From NCBI RefSeq assembly GCF_011492965.1, contig NZ_CP045121.1:1364001-1428000 (forward strand): a stretch of DNA of 64,000 nucleotides. The letters run 5' to 3'. Below the pieces are notes generated by a model that worked only from the letters and a program-made list of their open reading frames with translations, had not been told where the DNA came from and searched no databases. Source of the DNA: Rubrobacter marinus. Its GTDB lineage: Bacteria; Actinomycetota; Rubrobacteria; Rubrobacterales; Rubrobacteraceae. Below are positions 53,798-63,600 of the stretch, one piece after another. A program made the position numbers and the translations under genes. Numbering within the stretch: the first letter of the stretch is position 1; each line of letters opens with the position of its first letter.

Positions 53798-54637
53798 ATG
53801 ACCCGGGTGGATGGTACCGGCCTGAGCGCGCGCGCACGGTTGATGGAGACCCGACGCGGTACCTGGGTGGACGAAAGCCTTTTTCCGGATGCCCACCGTG
53901 AATGCCTCGAGATTATCGGGCGGGTGGCCCGCGAGACGGAGGACTCCGGCATCGTGGAGCTTCTGAGGGGCGAGAGGAAGCACCTAGACGACACCGAGCT
54001 TGGCGAGCGCATCAGCCAGCGGGAGAAGAGCTACGCGCGGTTCGGGTGGGAATACGGCAGCCGGCACTTCAAATGGGATGCGATGGAGCTTTTCGCCGAA
54101 AGGGTCCGCGAGCACGAACTTCCGGAGGAGCGCGAAGCAAGGTCGTTGGCTTTCAGGGCGCGTGAGCATGTGGACGAGTGCGGGGCCTGCGGCCACTCGT
54201 TGCTCCCCGGAGAGCCCGTGCACTTCGGGGCGGAGGTCTACGTGGGCTTCCCTCCGATCAGGTGGCGGTGGGTGGATCCCCCGCTGGTCGGCAAGCCCCA
54301 CTACCAGCGCACGGTGCTGTGCGGATCGTGCTCCCCGGAGTGGTTGACGCCGGGCAGGGGAGACGTCGTCGCCCAGCTCTGCGCGAGGTGCGAGAGGCCG
54401 ATGGTCTATCGGCTCACGGCCTCGTCGATGCGCCGGACCTTCTGCTCCGAGGATTGCGGGCGCGCCTACCGCGACCAGCTCCGCAACCAGAGCCGCAAGG
54501 AGAGGGGCGCGGTCGAGCGCGAAAAGGTCTGCGAGGTCTGCGGCGAGGAGTTCACCGCGGCCCGCAAGGACGCCAAGACCTGCTCTCAGGGGTGCAAGCA
54601 GAAAGCGTACCGGCGTCGGCGGAGGAAGCCGGGGTAG
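53798..54637 (+). CDS. Multi zinc-ribbon protein
   Basis: 279 residues from ATG 53798 after a GGGGGG stretch; the frame opens at 53681. Four cysteine knuckles are visible: CGACGHSLLPGEPVHFG, TVLCGSCSPEW, LCARCERPM...FCSEDCGRAY, and CEVCGEEFTAARKDAKTCSQ (CxxC...CxxxC). The N-terminal 150 residues are helical and charged. The arrangement suggests DNA or RNA binding. Three terminators follow the gene. No family name is assigned. Confidence 0.6.
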   Translation: MTRVDGTGLSARARLMETRRGTWVDESLFPDAHRECLEIIGRVARETEDSGIVELLRGERKHLDDTELGERISQREKSYARFGWEYGSRHFKWDAMELFAERVREHELPEEREARSLAFRAREHVDECGACGHSLLPGEPVHFGAEVYVGFPPIRWRWVDPPLVGKPHYQRTVLCGSCSPEWLTPGRGDVVAQLCARCERPMVYRLTASSMRRTFCSEDCGRAYRDQLRNQSRKERGAVEREKVCEVCGEEFTAARKDAKTCSQGCKQKAYRRRRRKPG

Positions 54638-54780
54638 GACCGGCGATGCAGCCTCCCACGCCGTTCGGCGCAGTTTTATTGCCCCGAAGGTTCGCGCGAC
54701 GGGCCGGCGAGTAGACCGCTAGTAGACCCCGCGAACCTCATGCAGTACCTTTTCCTGTAGGTTAGGAAAGTAGCGCGAAG

Positions 54781-54806
54781 AGCCGCCCGCCGGGGCGGCT
54801 TTGTCG
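54781..54806 (+). terminator. Intrinsic terminator 1
   Basis: AGCCGCCC / GGGCGGCT stem (54781-54788, 54793-54800) with a GCCG loop, then TTGTCGTT. The T tract is short, so efficiency may be limited. It lies about 145 bases after the zinc-ribbon gene. Confidence 0.6.
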
Positions 54807-54827
54807 TTGCGGATCAAGTGCAGAGCC

Positions 54828-54858
54828 GAGCCGTCCCGCCGGGGCGGCTCTTTCTTTT
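54828..54858 (+). terminator. Intrinsic terminator 2
   Basis: A ten-pair GC-rich stem (54828-54837 with 54841-54850, one G-U pair) and a GCC loop, followed by TTTCTTTT. This is the best terminator of the three and repeats the GGGGCGGCT sequence of terminator 1. Confidence 0.8.
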
Positions 54859-54931
54859 GCGAGGTGCTCGCCGTGGAGAATGGCGTCTGATGCTGCCCGT
54901 TAAGGTAGCAAAACATAGCTCTCGAATAAGC

Positions 54932-54958
54932 GCCGGGGTTAACCCCCCGGCCCTTTTT
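54932..54958 (+). terminator. Intrinsic terminator 3
   Basis: GCCGGGG / CCCCGGC stem with a TTAA-containing loop, then CCTTTTT (54952-54958). It lies about 80 bases ahead of the next gene and would block read-through from the zinc-ribbon gene. Confidence 0.75.
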
Positions 54959-55034
54959 ATGCCCTTTTTCGGGTCCTTCCCGGCCGGCACCGGCTCGCCC
55001 CTGCACTTTTTTGGCCCGGAGGCGGCTAGTTAGT

Positions 55035-55529
55035 ATGGGTCTCTACGCCAACAACCTCCACCGGCTGGCCCGGTTCCTCGCCGGGGCTCCCCCCGACGCG
55101 GCGACGATGGTGCTCGCTATCCTCGGACGCCCGGATCTCCTCGTCGGCTTCGCGGCGTGGGCCTGGAGCACCGCCATCGGGGACGTCTTCATGACGGTCG
55201 TTCTTCTGATACTCGGGGTGTGGGTGTGGCCCAGGCTCCCCTACCCCGTGCGGCAGCACCTGCTCGCCCTGCGCGAGCACTTCCTTCCGTTCGCCGGATC
55301 CGACGGTCCCCCTCCATACGAGCAGGACCGCGCCCCCCGCAAGGCCGGGCCACGAGCCGGGGAGCCTCCACTCGAGGAGGTCGAGCTTCTACGCCAGGAG
55401 CTGAAAGCGTACGAGAAGCGCCTCGAGGATGCGGAGGCCGCCAACCTGCAACAAAGCCGGCGTATGGAGCGGCTGGAGCGGGAGTCGGAGGAAGCCCGAC
55501 GGCCGTGGTGGCGGTTCTTCTCAAGGTAG
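55035..55529 (+). CDS. Membrane protein with coiled-coil tail
   Basis: 164 residues from ATG 55035, with GGAGG 13-17 bases upstream. Two hydrophobic segments (TMVLAILGRPDLLVGFAAWA and GDVFMTVVLLILGVWVWP) precede a Pro-rich linker and a coiled-coil (residues ~125-155, LLRQELKAYEKRLEDAEAAN). It ends WWRFFSR. No family is recognised; it may be a scaffold at the membrane. Confidence 0.55.
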   Translation: MGLYANNLHRLARFLAGAPPDAATMVLAILGRPDLLVGFAAWAWSTAIGDVFMTVVLLILGVWVWPRLPYPVRQHLLALREHFLPFAGSDGPPPYEQDRAPRKAGPRAGEPPLEEVELLRQELKAYEKRLEDAEAANLQQSRRMERLERESEEARRPWWRFFSR

Positions 55530-55682
55530 CATCCCGGCTGCCGACGGATTGCTTCCGCTCGTCGCCAAGATTCTGGCGAACTCTCAAAAAACCTCCGATT
55601 TTCGGCTAGAGACCTCGCAAAACGGCACCTTTACGTAGTGAGCCCAATCCCGGGCCCCTAGAATTAGAGAGGAACGATCATC

Positions 55683-56918
55683 ATGCGATTCGACTTCGGG
55701 AACATCAACGACGCCCTCTGGGCCTTGGACGCCTCCGAGCAGGCCAGGGCCGCCATCGACTACCGCAGCATCGCCGAGATCGCCAGCAGGGCCAACCTCG
55801 CCTTGAGGGCCGCCGACGTGGCGGCCGGCTTGAACCGCCCCTTTGTGCCACCGGAGCCGATCGCGCGTCTCGCCGCCGCAGACTCTTCGGCCAGTTCCCT
55901 CGCCTCCGTCGCGGAGCAGGGCCGGCGGTCCGCGATCGGGGCGGCGTTGTCGGCGACGGAGATCTCCCGCCCGAGCGCGCTCGGCGGCCTGACCTTCCCG
56001 AAGCTTGACGCGGGCATCTCGGGGCTAGCGCGGTCCATAACCCCCGCGTTCGACCATCTGGCGGGCGCCCGGGCTCTCGCGGCCCCCGAAATCTTCGGCT
56101 TCACGCGCGGGCTGGGCCGTCTGTTCGACAACTACTCGCACGCGGCGGACTCGATAAACAAAATCTTTGAGGCGGTCCCGCCGCTCGCAGACTGGCCCCG
56201 CATCGACTGTCCCCGCATCGACTGTCCCGACGTTGGTTTACCGGCGGAGGAGCCGTTCGACTCCATGGTCTTCGCCGCCCTGGAGGTCTGGGACGAGTTC
56301 GGCCGGGGGCGCTGCGGCGCCGCGGACGCCTTCATGACGCGGCGCCTCAAGCTCCGCCGACCCCGGACCCGTTGGACGGCCTACGACCGGCGCCAGGCGC
56401 TGTGGGTGGTTCTTAGGTCGGCCTTCGAGCGCCCCTCCGGGGACGGCGGCCTGCCGCCGTGGATGGAGATGGAGGACGAGGGGGAGGTCGCCGCCTACCT
56501 AAGGACCGCGATCTTCGCCGAGGTCCGGCGCATCGAGCGGGACCGCGAGGTGCCGGAGCGGGTCTGGTGGAAGGAGAAGGACCTGCCGGAGGGCCTCTCG
56601 GAGGACGAGAAGACAGAACGCGAGAAGCCGAGCTTCGACCCGGAGATCATGCGGCTGATCCGAGGGACGACGGAGGATCCGGCGGACGTCGTGATCCGGT
56701 GGGAGTCGTACGAGATCGACGCGCGCTTCCAGGCCCTCGCGCTGCTCCACCACCACGGCACGCAGCGGGACCGGGACATGGCGACGCTCGTGCTCAAGGG
56801 GTACGAGCCGGTCGACCTCGCGCACGTCTACGGCTGGCCCAAGGTGCAGGCGTTCCAGCGCAAGGCCCGGACCTGGAGGGTGAAGAAAGTTGGGAAACTC
56901 CCCTTCGGAAGTGGCTAG
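55683..56918 (+). CDS. Large sigma-4-like regulatory protein
   Basis: 411 residues, ATG 55683. The N-terminal ~150 residues are Ala/Ser-rich with low complexity. A duplicated PRIDC motif near residue 180 corresponds to a 15-base DNA direct repeat at about 56201-56230. The C-terminal ~130 residues (RFQALALLHHHGTQRDRDMA, LKGYEPVDLAHVYGWPKVQA, FQRKARTWRVKK) resemble sigma-70 region 4 with a basic recognition helix. It may recruit RNA polymerase to element promoters. Confidence in function is low. Confidence 0.5.
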   Translation: MRFDFGNINDALWALDASEQARAAIDYRSIAEIASRANLALRAADVAAGLNRPFVPPEPIARLAAADSSASSLASVAEQGRRSAIGAALSATEISRPSALGGLTFPKLDAGISGLARSITPAFDHLAGARALAAPEIFGFTRGLGRLFDNYSHAADSINKIFEAVPPLADWPRIDCPRIDCPDVGLPAEEPFDSMVFAALEVWDEFGRGRCGAADAFMTRRLKLRRPRTRWTAYDRRQALWVVLRSAFERPSGDGGLPPWMEMEDEGEVAAYLRTAIFAEVRRIERDREVPERVWWKEKDLPEGLSEDEKTEREKPSFDPEIMRLIRGTTEDPADVVIRWESYEIDARFQALALLHHHGTQRDRDMATLVLKGYEPVDLAHVYGWPKVQAFQRKARTWRVKKVGKLPFGSG

Positions 56919-56962
56919 AAACCTTCGGTAAACGCCCCTTTACGGGACGTAGGGACAAATCA

Positions 56963-56988
56963 GGGGGACGGCGCCGGCGCCGTCCCCC
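56963..56988. terminator. 26-base perfect palindrome
   Basis: A run of GGGGGACGGCGCC followed by its exact complement GGCGCCGTCCCCC forms a self-complementary hairpin between the sigma-like gene (ends 56918) and the small gene at 57010. No T tract follows, so it may be a processing site or a transcription attenuator rather than a classic terminator. Confidence 0.5.
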
Positions 56989-57009
56989 TCCGATCGTAGA
57001 AAGGAGGTG

Positions 57010-57135
57010 ATGAGGTTGGCCGGCAAATCCAAGAAGGGCTCGGGCTACGCCTATCGCAGCGCGATCAGCGGCAGGTACGTGACCAAGAAGCACGCCCAGC
57101 GCTCCCCGAAGACGACCGTTCGGGAGAAGAGGTAA
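57010..57135 (+). CDS. 41-residue YRSAITGRYVTKKHA-type small protein
   Basis: ATG 57010 is preceded by AAAGGAGGTG, one of the strongest ribosome binding sites in the window, and the frame ends TAA at 57135. The peptide (KSKKGSGYAYRSAISGRYVT then KKHAQRSPKTTVREKR) matches a widespread family of short basic proteins with a GRYVTKK(Y/H)A...PKTTV core. Its function is unknown. The gene is short and is likely missed by automatic calling. Confidence 0.82.
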   Translation: MRLAGKSKKGSGYAYRSAISGRYVTKKHAQRSPKTTVREKR

Positions 57136-57465
57136 GGACACAGCCGCATCGCGGGTGGAGGGGCCCGGGCAAGTTACGGACCCCTCCATGTTCTTGCCGT
57201 ACAGGCACACCGGCACCGTGCCGGACTTCTAAAGTGCCCTCGTCTTCCGTGCCGATAACGCGCCAGAAGGACTACGATACGGACCTGCGCGTGAGGAGGG
57301 TAAACGCTGCACGCCGCGCCGGAGCATAAGGTCGCGCTGATTCTGTCCGGCGACGACCGCGAGGGGGCAAGGGAGGTCCGCGCGCCAGACCTACAGAAGC
57401 TCTGCCGGAAAAACCCCAACCACGCGGAGGCGCGGAGCGTCTCGCGATCGTCTGGCCTCGGCCTC

Positions 57466-59175
57466 TTGCGCTGCGCCGTTTGTGGGACCCGCCTAGTTAA
57501 GAAGTTTGGTCTGATCAATGCATGGCACTTCGCCGCAGTCCCCGGACAGGCCCCCTGCGACCACGAGAGTGAGACCGTCGAGCACCGCGAGGCGAAGCTC
57601 GCGCTCTTCGAGGCCCTACGACGCGTCCTGCACGAGGGCTGGTCGGTCCTCCTCGAGGAACGCCTCCCCGACGCGAACCGCAGGCCCGACGTCTTGGCCG
57701 TCCACGCGAGCGGTCTCCGGGTCGCCTTCGAGGTGCAGTACGCTGACCTACCAGAGGAAGAGTGGAGGGCGCGTCGCGAGGACTACGAGGCCGCGGGCGT
57801 CCGGGACTACTGGCTCCTCGGCCACCTCCGGCAAGAGAAGGAAAGGGACGCCCTCGCGGACCTTCTGGCCACGGAGGAGGGCCAGAGGGTGGCATACGTC
57901 GGACGGTGGGAGGACGCGACCCCCGACGAAGCCGGCGTCCGGGTTGAGGAGCCGCTCTTCCTCGATCCCGACGGCCCCGGCCTCCTGCCGCCGGGCGCCG
58001 CCGCGAGGGGACGCCACCACGATCCCGTTAGGTGGGCCGGGTACAGCCTCGACGCCTTCTCGCTTTCCGAGGAGGGCGTGTTGACCACCCCCGCGAACGC
58101 TCTTCGCGAACGCCTAGAGCGCAAGCGTCTGGAGGAGGAGCGGCGCCGCGCCAGGCGCGAGGAGGCCGCGCGCAAAGCCAGGGAGATCGACGCCGAAAGT
58201 CGGGAAAGGAGGCGTAAGTGGGCGGCGGAGAAGAAGGCCGAAGAACGAAGGGCCTGGCTTTCCTCCCCCGAGAGGGCCAGGGCGCTCTCCCTCCTCGGCA
58301 AACGCCGTCTCGCGGCATTGGAGGAGGAAGGCGGGCTCGACCGCAACATCTACGCCCCTCCGGGGCGCTGGAAGACGGAACTCTTCCTCGCCTGCGTCCA
58401 CGGGCGAAAATCGGGGACCGTCTTCGACTGGTTCGGGGCTGCCGGAGGAGTGCTCCGCCGCTACAGGCACTCGAATTTGGAGAGTTGGGCGTGGAAGGCG
58501 CTATGGGCCTTCCTCGATGGCCTAGAGCGCGAGGGGCTCGTCGAGTTCCACGAGCCCGACGTTCGGGGCAAGCGAAGGTACTGGAGGACGACCTCCGAGG
58601 AGACCCTGGCGAGGCGGCGCCGGGACCTCGCGCAGAGGCAACAGGAGGAGGAACGGAGGCTCGAACGCGCCCGGCAGGAGGCGGACGAGATGAGCGTGCT
58701 AGAGGCGAAGTGGGAGAAGAACCGCCTGAGGAGGCTGGAGCGGGAGCGGTGGGAGGCCGAACGCCTACGAGCTTGGTCATTGCCCGAGGATGACCCTTAC
58801 CGCGAGGCGGGAATGGACCGTGCCGAACGAGCCCTCTCTTGGCTCTCGTCATCCGAACGCGGGGAAATCCTAAAGCTACTGGGTGAGGGCAAGATGGTCC
58901 TGCTCGAGCGTGAGCACCCCGACGACCGGGCCATCCTGACGCACCCCGGCGAGTGGAAGAGCGTGGTCTTCCTGCTGTTCGTTCGCGGCAAGGCGGGCCA
59001 GACCTTTGCTGGCAGCGATGTGGCGAGCGAGGTGGGCGAGCACTACCCCGAGGCCCCAGAGGGTTCTACGGCGCCTGCCACCAGCGACCGCGCCGTGCGA
59101 AGCTTCCTCCTCGCTCTGTGCAGGGCCGGACTCCTGAGGGACGTCGGAAGTGGCCGTTACGAGGTGACCTCTTAG
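57466..59175 (+). CDS. CoiA-like nuclease-domain protein
   Basis: 569 residues from TTG 57466. The first ~150 residues match the CoiA competence family: LRCAVCGTRLVKKFGLINAW, HFAAVPG, CDHESETVEHREAKLALFEA and RRPDVLAVHASGLRVAFEVQ, with E-x-Q of the PD-(D/E)XK-like fold, then YWLLGHLR. A long Arg/Glu-rich coiled-coil middle and two similar helical modules (LSSPERARALSLLGKRRLAA and LSSSERGEILKLLGEGKMVL) follow. The open frame extends upstream to CTG 57307 behind GAGGAGGG, and that extra part looks CoiA-like too, so the true start may be there or upstream of a sequencing error. Confidence 0.68.
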   Translation: MRCAVCGTRLVKKFGLINAWHFAAVPGQAPCDHESETVEHREAKLALFEALRRVLHEGWSVLLEERLPDANRRPDVLAVHASGLRVAFEVQYADLPEEEWRARREDYEAAGVRDYWLLGHLRQEKERDALADLLATEEGQRVAYVGRWEDATPDEAGVRVEEPLFLDPDGPGLLPPGAAARGRHHDPVRWAGYSLDAFSLSEEGVLTTPANALRERLERKRLEEERRRARREEAARKAREIDAESRERRRKWAAEKKAEERRAWLSSPERARALSLLGKRRLAALEEEGGLDRNIYAPPGRWKTELFLACVHGRKSGTVFDWFGAAGGVLRRYRHSNLESWAWKALWAFLDGLEREGLVEFHEPDVRGKRRYWRTTSEETLARRRRDLAQRQQEEERRLERARQEADEMSVLEAKWEKNRLRRLERERWEAERLRAWSLPEDDPYREAGMDRAERALSWLSSSERGEILKLLGEGKMVLLEREHPDDRAILTHPGEWKSVVFLLFVRGKAGQTFAGSDVASEVGEHYPEAPEGSTAPATSDRAVRSFLLALCRAGLLRDVGSGRYEVTS

Positions 59176-59440
59176 TGGCCACGAAATTCACATATGCGTA
59201 AGCGCAGGACGTAGGTTTGGAATGCGAAGAAACTTGTAGCTGAGTTACTATCCCAGTGCGGACTCGCTCTGCATAAAGCTTTCGAGTAAGTTCGGCACGG
59301 GTACGGTCGTGGCCGAAAGCGTAGTCGTAGACGTGGACGGCATGCCATTGGACATAGATGTAGGTTCCGAAGCGAGTAAAGTCGCGGACCTCTTAGAAGC
59401 AAAGCCTGCCAGCAGTTGCGCCCGGACCTCCGGCGACCCC

Positions 59441-59966
59441 TTACCGAACTACGCCCTGCATCACGGCGTCCGTGATGTCCGCCTCGTCCAGGTCGACGCC
59501 GCGGAGGTCCGCCCCGTGAGGTCCGCCCCGACAGGTCGGCGTGGCGCAGGTCGGCGCCCGAGAGGTTCGCCTCCCGCAGGTTGGCCCGTCCGAAATCGGC
59601 CCCCGCAGGTCCAGCCCGGACAGGTCGGCCCCGACAGGTCCGCTTCGGAAAAATTCGGGTCCTGGCACTCGGCCCCGCGAGCCTCGCGCCCTTCAGGATC
59701 GCGCCCCGAAAGTTCGTCTCGATCAGCTCCGTGCGGGAGAGGTTCGCGTCCGAGAGGTTTGCGTCGACCAGCACGGCCAGGGAAAGGTCGGTGTCGGAGA
59801 GGTCGGCGCGCGAGAGGTCCGCCCCGAGAGGTCGGCCTCGTCCAGGGACTGAAGGCGGAGGTCGGCGCCCTTCAAGTTGGCCCTGGCGAGGTTCACTCCG
59901 CGCAGGTCCTTTCCCGAAGGTCCCGTTCTTGAAGGTCCGGACCTCCCGTCCCTGCGGCATTACCAC
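59441..59966 (-). pseudogene. Pentapeptide-repeat protein, several frameshifts
   Basis: The A(D/N)LxxADL pentapeptide pattern is visible in three frames (DLRGVNLARANLKGADLR; GADLSRADLSDTDLS; GRANLREANLSGADLRHADL; GADLRGVDLDEADITDAVMQ) and ends VMQGVVR at 59441. Each jump lies at a four-base G run in the coding sense, where one extra G restores the frame, so the gene may be intact in the true genome. Pentapeptide-repeat proteins form right-handed quadrilateral beta helices and some mimic DNA to protect gyrase. ATG 59958-59960 or GTG 59966 starts it, within the end of the TPR-like gene upstream. Confidence 0.65.
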
Positions 59967-60609
59967 GCCGTACTACACCCCCGACTTCATCCGCAACAGC
60001 TGCGGGGCCTTCCCCTCTTTCCGACTGCACCCCGGTCTCGAGCGCCAATTCGTACCAGTCCCACAGATTTACGTTACCGGTGTCGGAGACCTTCGCGCGG
60101 CTCTTGCGGATCATCTCCGCCAACTCCTCTGCCGCCTCCTCCGACACCCGAAGGTCGCCGGTGCGTCTGGCGCGGGCGAGCTTGCCCACCGCGTGGATGC
60201 GCAGCCCGGGGTCCGGGTCGAGCTCGCGGTAGCGATCGGCGAGCCTCTCTGCCTCCTCGTAGTCCCCCGCGAGGAAGGCGGCCTCCGCCGTGGCGGCCAC
60301 GCTCATGAAGTCGTCCTCGTTAAGCCTCTCCTTGAAGCCCCCGAACGCCTGGCCGAAGTGGCGCCGGGAGAGCTCTTGCTCGCCCAGCATCCTGTAGAAG
60401 TTCCCGATCATCTGCCGGTTCTGCCCGTAGCTCTCGATGGTCCGTAGGAGATACTCGCGCGCCTCGGAGTCGTGCAGCCAGTAGAGGCAGCGGGCCGCGC
60501 GCTCGAGCGTCGCCGCGAAGGCCCGCCCGTAGCGCTGCTCTTCGAACCCCATCATCCTGCGGGCTTCGTCGAGTTCCTTGCGTATCTGCTTTCGGTTCGG
60601 TTCCAGCAT
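59893..60609 (-). CDS. Helical putative immunity protein
   Basis: 238 residues from ATG 60609 with GGGGAG upstream. TPR-like or Imm-type helices throughout (EEQRYGRAFAATLERAARCL, LRTIESYGQNRQMIGNFYRM, LGEQELSRRHFGQAFGGFKE, DYEEAERLADRYREL). It lies 88 bases downstream of the toxin-like gene ending at 60698, in the same orientation, as immunity genes do. The last ~60 residues (after WDWYELALET) are unlike the rest and may result from a frame error. Function as immunity protein is inferred from position. Confidence 0.55.
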   Translation of the reverse strand: MLEPNRKQIRKELDEARRMMGFEEQRYGRAFAATLERAARCLYWLHDSEAREYLLRTIESYGQNRQMIGNFYRMLGEQELSRRHFGQAFGGFKERLNEDDFMSVAATAEAAFLAGDYEEAERLADRYRELDPDPGLRIHAVGKLARARRTGDLRVSEEAAEELAEMIRKSRAKVSDTGNVNLWDWYELALETGVQSERGEGPAAVADEVGGVVRRGNAAGTGGPDLQERDLRERTCAE

Positions 60610-60697
60610 CTTCTCCCCGAGGTTAAACTTACTGGGGGCGGGTCGCAAGACCCACCCCCGACCCACTACGGTTACCGGGCGTCGACGCCGTAGATCT

Positions 60698-63600
60698 TCA
60701 CCCCCGTAGCCCCCGTCCGTTCGGGTCGAGCGGATCGGACTTGAGCGCGGCTGTGGCGTCGTCCAGCTTGCCCAGGTTGGTACTCGCATCACCATACCCC
60801 ACCAGCACGGCCTCATAGGGAGCGCCACCAAGCACCTTCTCGAGCTCCAGGGCAGCGTCACCGATCTTGGGATCCTCGGCGAGCTTCATGGTGTCGAGGT
60901 AGCGATTGCTCTTGGCGTTCAGCCAACTGAAAGCGGGCTGGGTGCGCTTCTGCCCGTCGACGGTGGAGCGGTAGAGGCTGCTGTTCATAGACAGATCCGC
61001 CTCCTTACCCTTCACCTCGACCACCACGAGCGTGCCGTCGGGCTTCCTCGCCACGATGTCGGGCCCCACGCTCAGGTACTTCTCGGTCCTGCCCTTGCTG
61101 TCCGGGGTGGCGAGCTTGAGCGGCTGGTTGCGGCCAACGTAGAGCACCTCGTAGTTGAGGTCCCGAAGAATCTTGACGGACGCCTCCACGGCCAGGGCCT
61201 CGGCCTTCTTGCCGGACTTGGTCAGCTTGGCCTGGTTCCATAACAGCTGGCCCTTGTCGTCGGTGGCGGTCCTGACCGTGTTCTCGAGGTCGGCCTTGCT
61301 GAACGACGCCTTGCCCGTGATCTCAACACCCTCGCCGAGGTATTTCTTGATGAGGGCCGGGTCGTTGCGGGCCGCGGCCAACTGTTGCTTCGCCGCGTCG
61401 TCGAGGGGTACGTCGTCTCCCCATCCCGCTGCGCCCAAGGCAGCGAACATGAGGGTCGGGTGGTCGGCGAACTGCACCGTGATCCAGCGGGCGGTCGGAA
61501 CGAGGAGGTTGTCGGCCCAGGAGATGAAGGTGGCGAAGACCTTCACCGTCTTGGCCGCGTCCCCAATAAGCGGCAGGAGCCCTATGGCGTTGAGGAAAGT
61601 GTCGACCAAGTCGCCCCTCACCAGCGAGGCTATGGTGTCGCGGACGTCGCCGATGACGAGGTAGCCGCTCGCCAGCCAGCCCGCGAGGTACCCGAAGGTC
61701 TGGTGGTAATCGTAGGGGTCGAGCCCCCAGTCGGCGAGGTTCTGCCCGGCGTCGCCCGTGACGAAGCCCATCACGATGGCCGCACCGTGCTCGACGGCCG
61801 TCAGGTCGTAGCTGAACGGATCGGACTGCTTCTCTAACTCGACCGCGTCGTCGCGGTGGTCATTATCGGGGTTGGCGTCGAGGGGGTCGAAGTTCGCGGC
61901 GAGCTCGGTGGCATCGTCGACGCCGTCGACGTCGGTGTCGATCATGGTCGCGCTCAGGCCCATGTCGACCTCTTGGAAATCGTCGAGGGTGTCGCTGTCG
62001 GTGTCGGCCATGGTGGGGTTGGTCGGCATCGGGTAGTAGCCGCCGTCGAGGCCGGTCGCGAGCTCCCCGGCCTCCTCGCCGTCGGTCGCGCCGTCGCCGT
62101 CGGTGTCCTCGTCCTTCGGATCTGTGGTGACGGAGACGCCGTTGCCCCCGACGAAGCCGTTGATCTCGGCGCAGTCGGAGAGGCCGTCCTTGTCGGCGTC
62201 CTCGTCCGCCCCGGGCGCGGGCTCGCCCTCGGCGATGCCCCTGAATACCTGCGGAAGGTCCTCGGCGCTGGTGACGTGGTAGAAGTCTCCGCCCGTGCCC
62301 TCGGCGATGGATCGCAGCAGGTACTCGTCGGTGCTGTAACCGAGGCCTATGGTGTAGACGGCGACCCCGGAGTCCTTCGCCCTCCTGGTCAGGGCGTCGT
62401 AGTAGTACCCCTCGCCGTCGGTGAGGAGGATGACCGCCTTGAGGTGCCCAGGCTTCGCGTTTCTGTCGAGCTCGTTCAATGAGGTCTCGAGCCCGGCGGC
62501 GATGTTCGTGCCGCCCGATGAATCTATGCGGTCGATGGCGGCCTTGGCCGCCGCGCGGTCGGTCGTGAGGGGCTGCAGGAGTTTGGCGCGGCTATCGAAG
62601 TCCACGACGGCGGCCTGGTCGCCTTCGATGAGGGCGTCCACGAAGGCCTTCGACGCGGTCTTGCGGTACCCGCGTGGGTCGTTCCAGCTCATTGAGCCCG
62701 AGGAGTCGATGTCGAGGACGACGTCGAGGTTCTTGAGGTTCGGGTCGGTCGGGGCCCTCGTCCCGTCGTCCTCGCACGCGACCTGGGTGAACGACTTTTC
62801 CCAGGTCGGGATGTGGAAGAGAACGAACGTCGTGAAGTGGTCGGTCTCGGCCCAGGCGTAGCCGCCCGAGACGTCCACCCCGCCCTCGTTGAGGGGCACG
62901 AAGACGCGCGAGCCCTCGTCCCAGTACATCACGCCGAGGTTCTCGACATCGCCGCCCGGCACCTTTGCCCGGTCGAACGGGATCTTGACCCGCGCCTTCT
63001 CGAACGGCTTCTCGGAGGTGACGTCCATTGCGGAAGAGGCCTGCCCCGGCATGCCCTGGAACAACTTGTCCTCGGAGAGGTCCTTGAACTCCACGCCCCG
63101 GGCCACGTCGCCGGTGCCCGTCATCTCGACGGCGACGCCGCCCTCCTCGGCGGACTCTTCGGTGGTGTAGGTCTCGAAGCCGTCCGCGGCGCCGTCGCCG
63201 TCCGTGTCGGGGTTCTTCGGGTCCGTGCCGAGGCGCTTCTCGGAATCGTCGGTGAGGCCGTCGGCGTCGGTGTCCTGCTTGTTCGGGTCGGAGAAGCCCT
63301 CGAGCTCCTCGCCGTCCTCGAGGCCCTCGCCGTCGGTGTCGGGCTTGAGGGGGTTCGTGCCGGCCTCGACCTCGTCGCGGTCCGTCATCCCGTCCTCGTC
63401 GCGGTCACTAGTCGCGGGGTCGGCCTTAGTGGGGTCGGTGCCGAGCTTGTAAAACTCGTCGCCGTCGTTCGCGCCGTCGCCGTCGGTGTCGCCCTTCTTC
63501 GGGTCGCTGCCGAGCTTCTTCTCCTGGTCGGGGAGGAGCTTGTCGCCGTCGGGGTCGAAGGCCTTCCACAAGAGGTCCGAGGCCGCGTCCGCATGCCCCC

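Noticed and set aside
59441..59966. Poly-G phase variation
   Set aside because: Runs are only four bases and many different runs are affected at once; sequencing under-call explains them better than slipped-strand switching.
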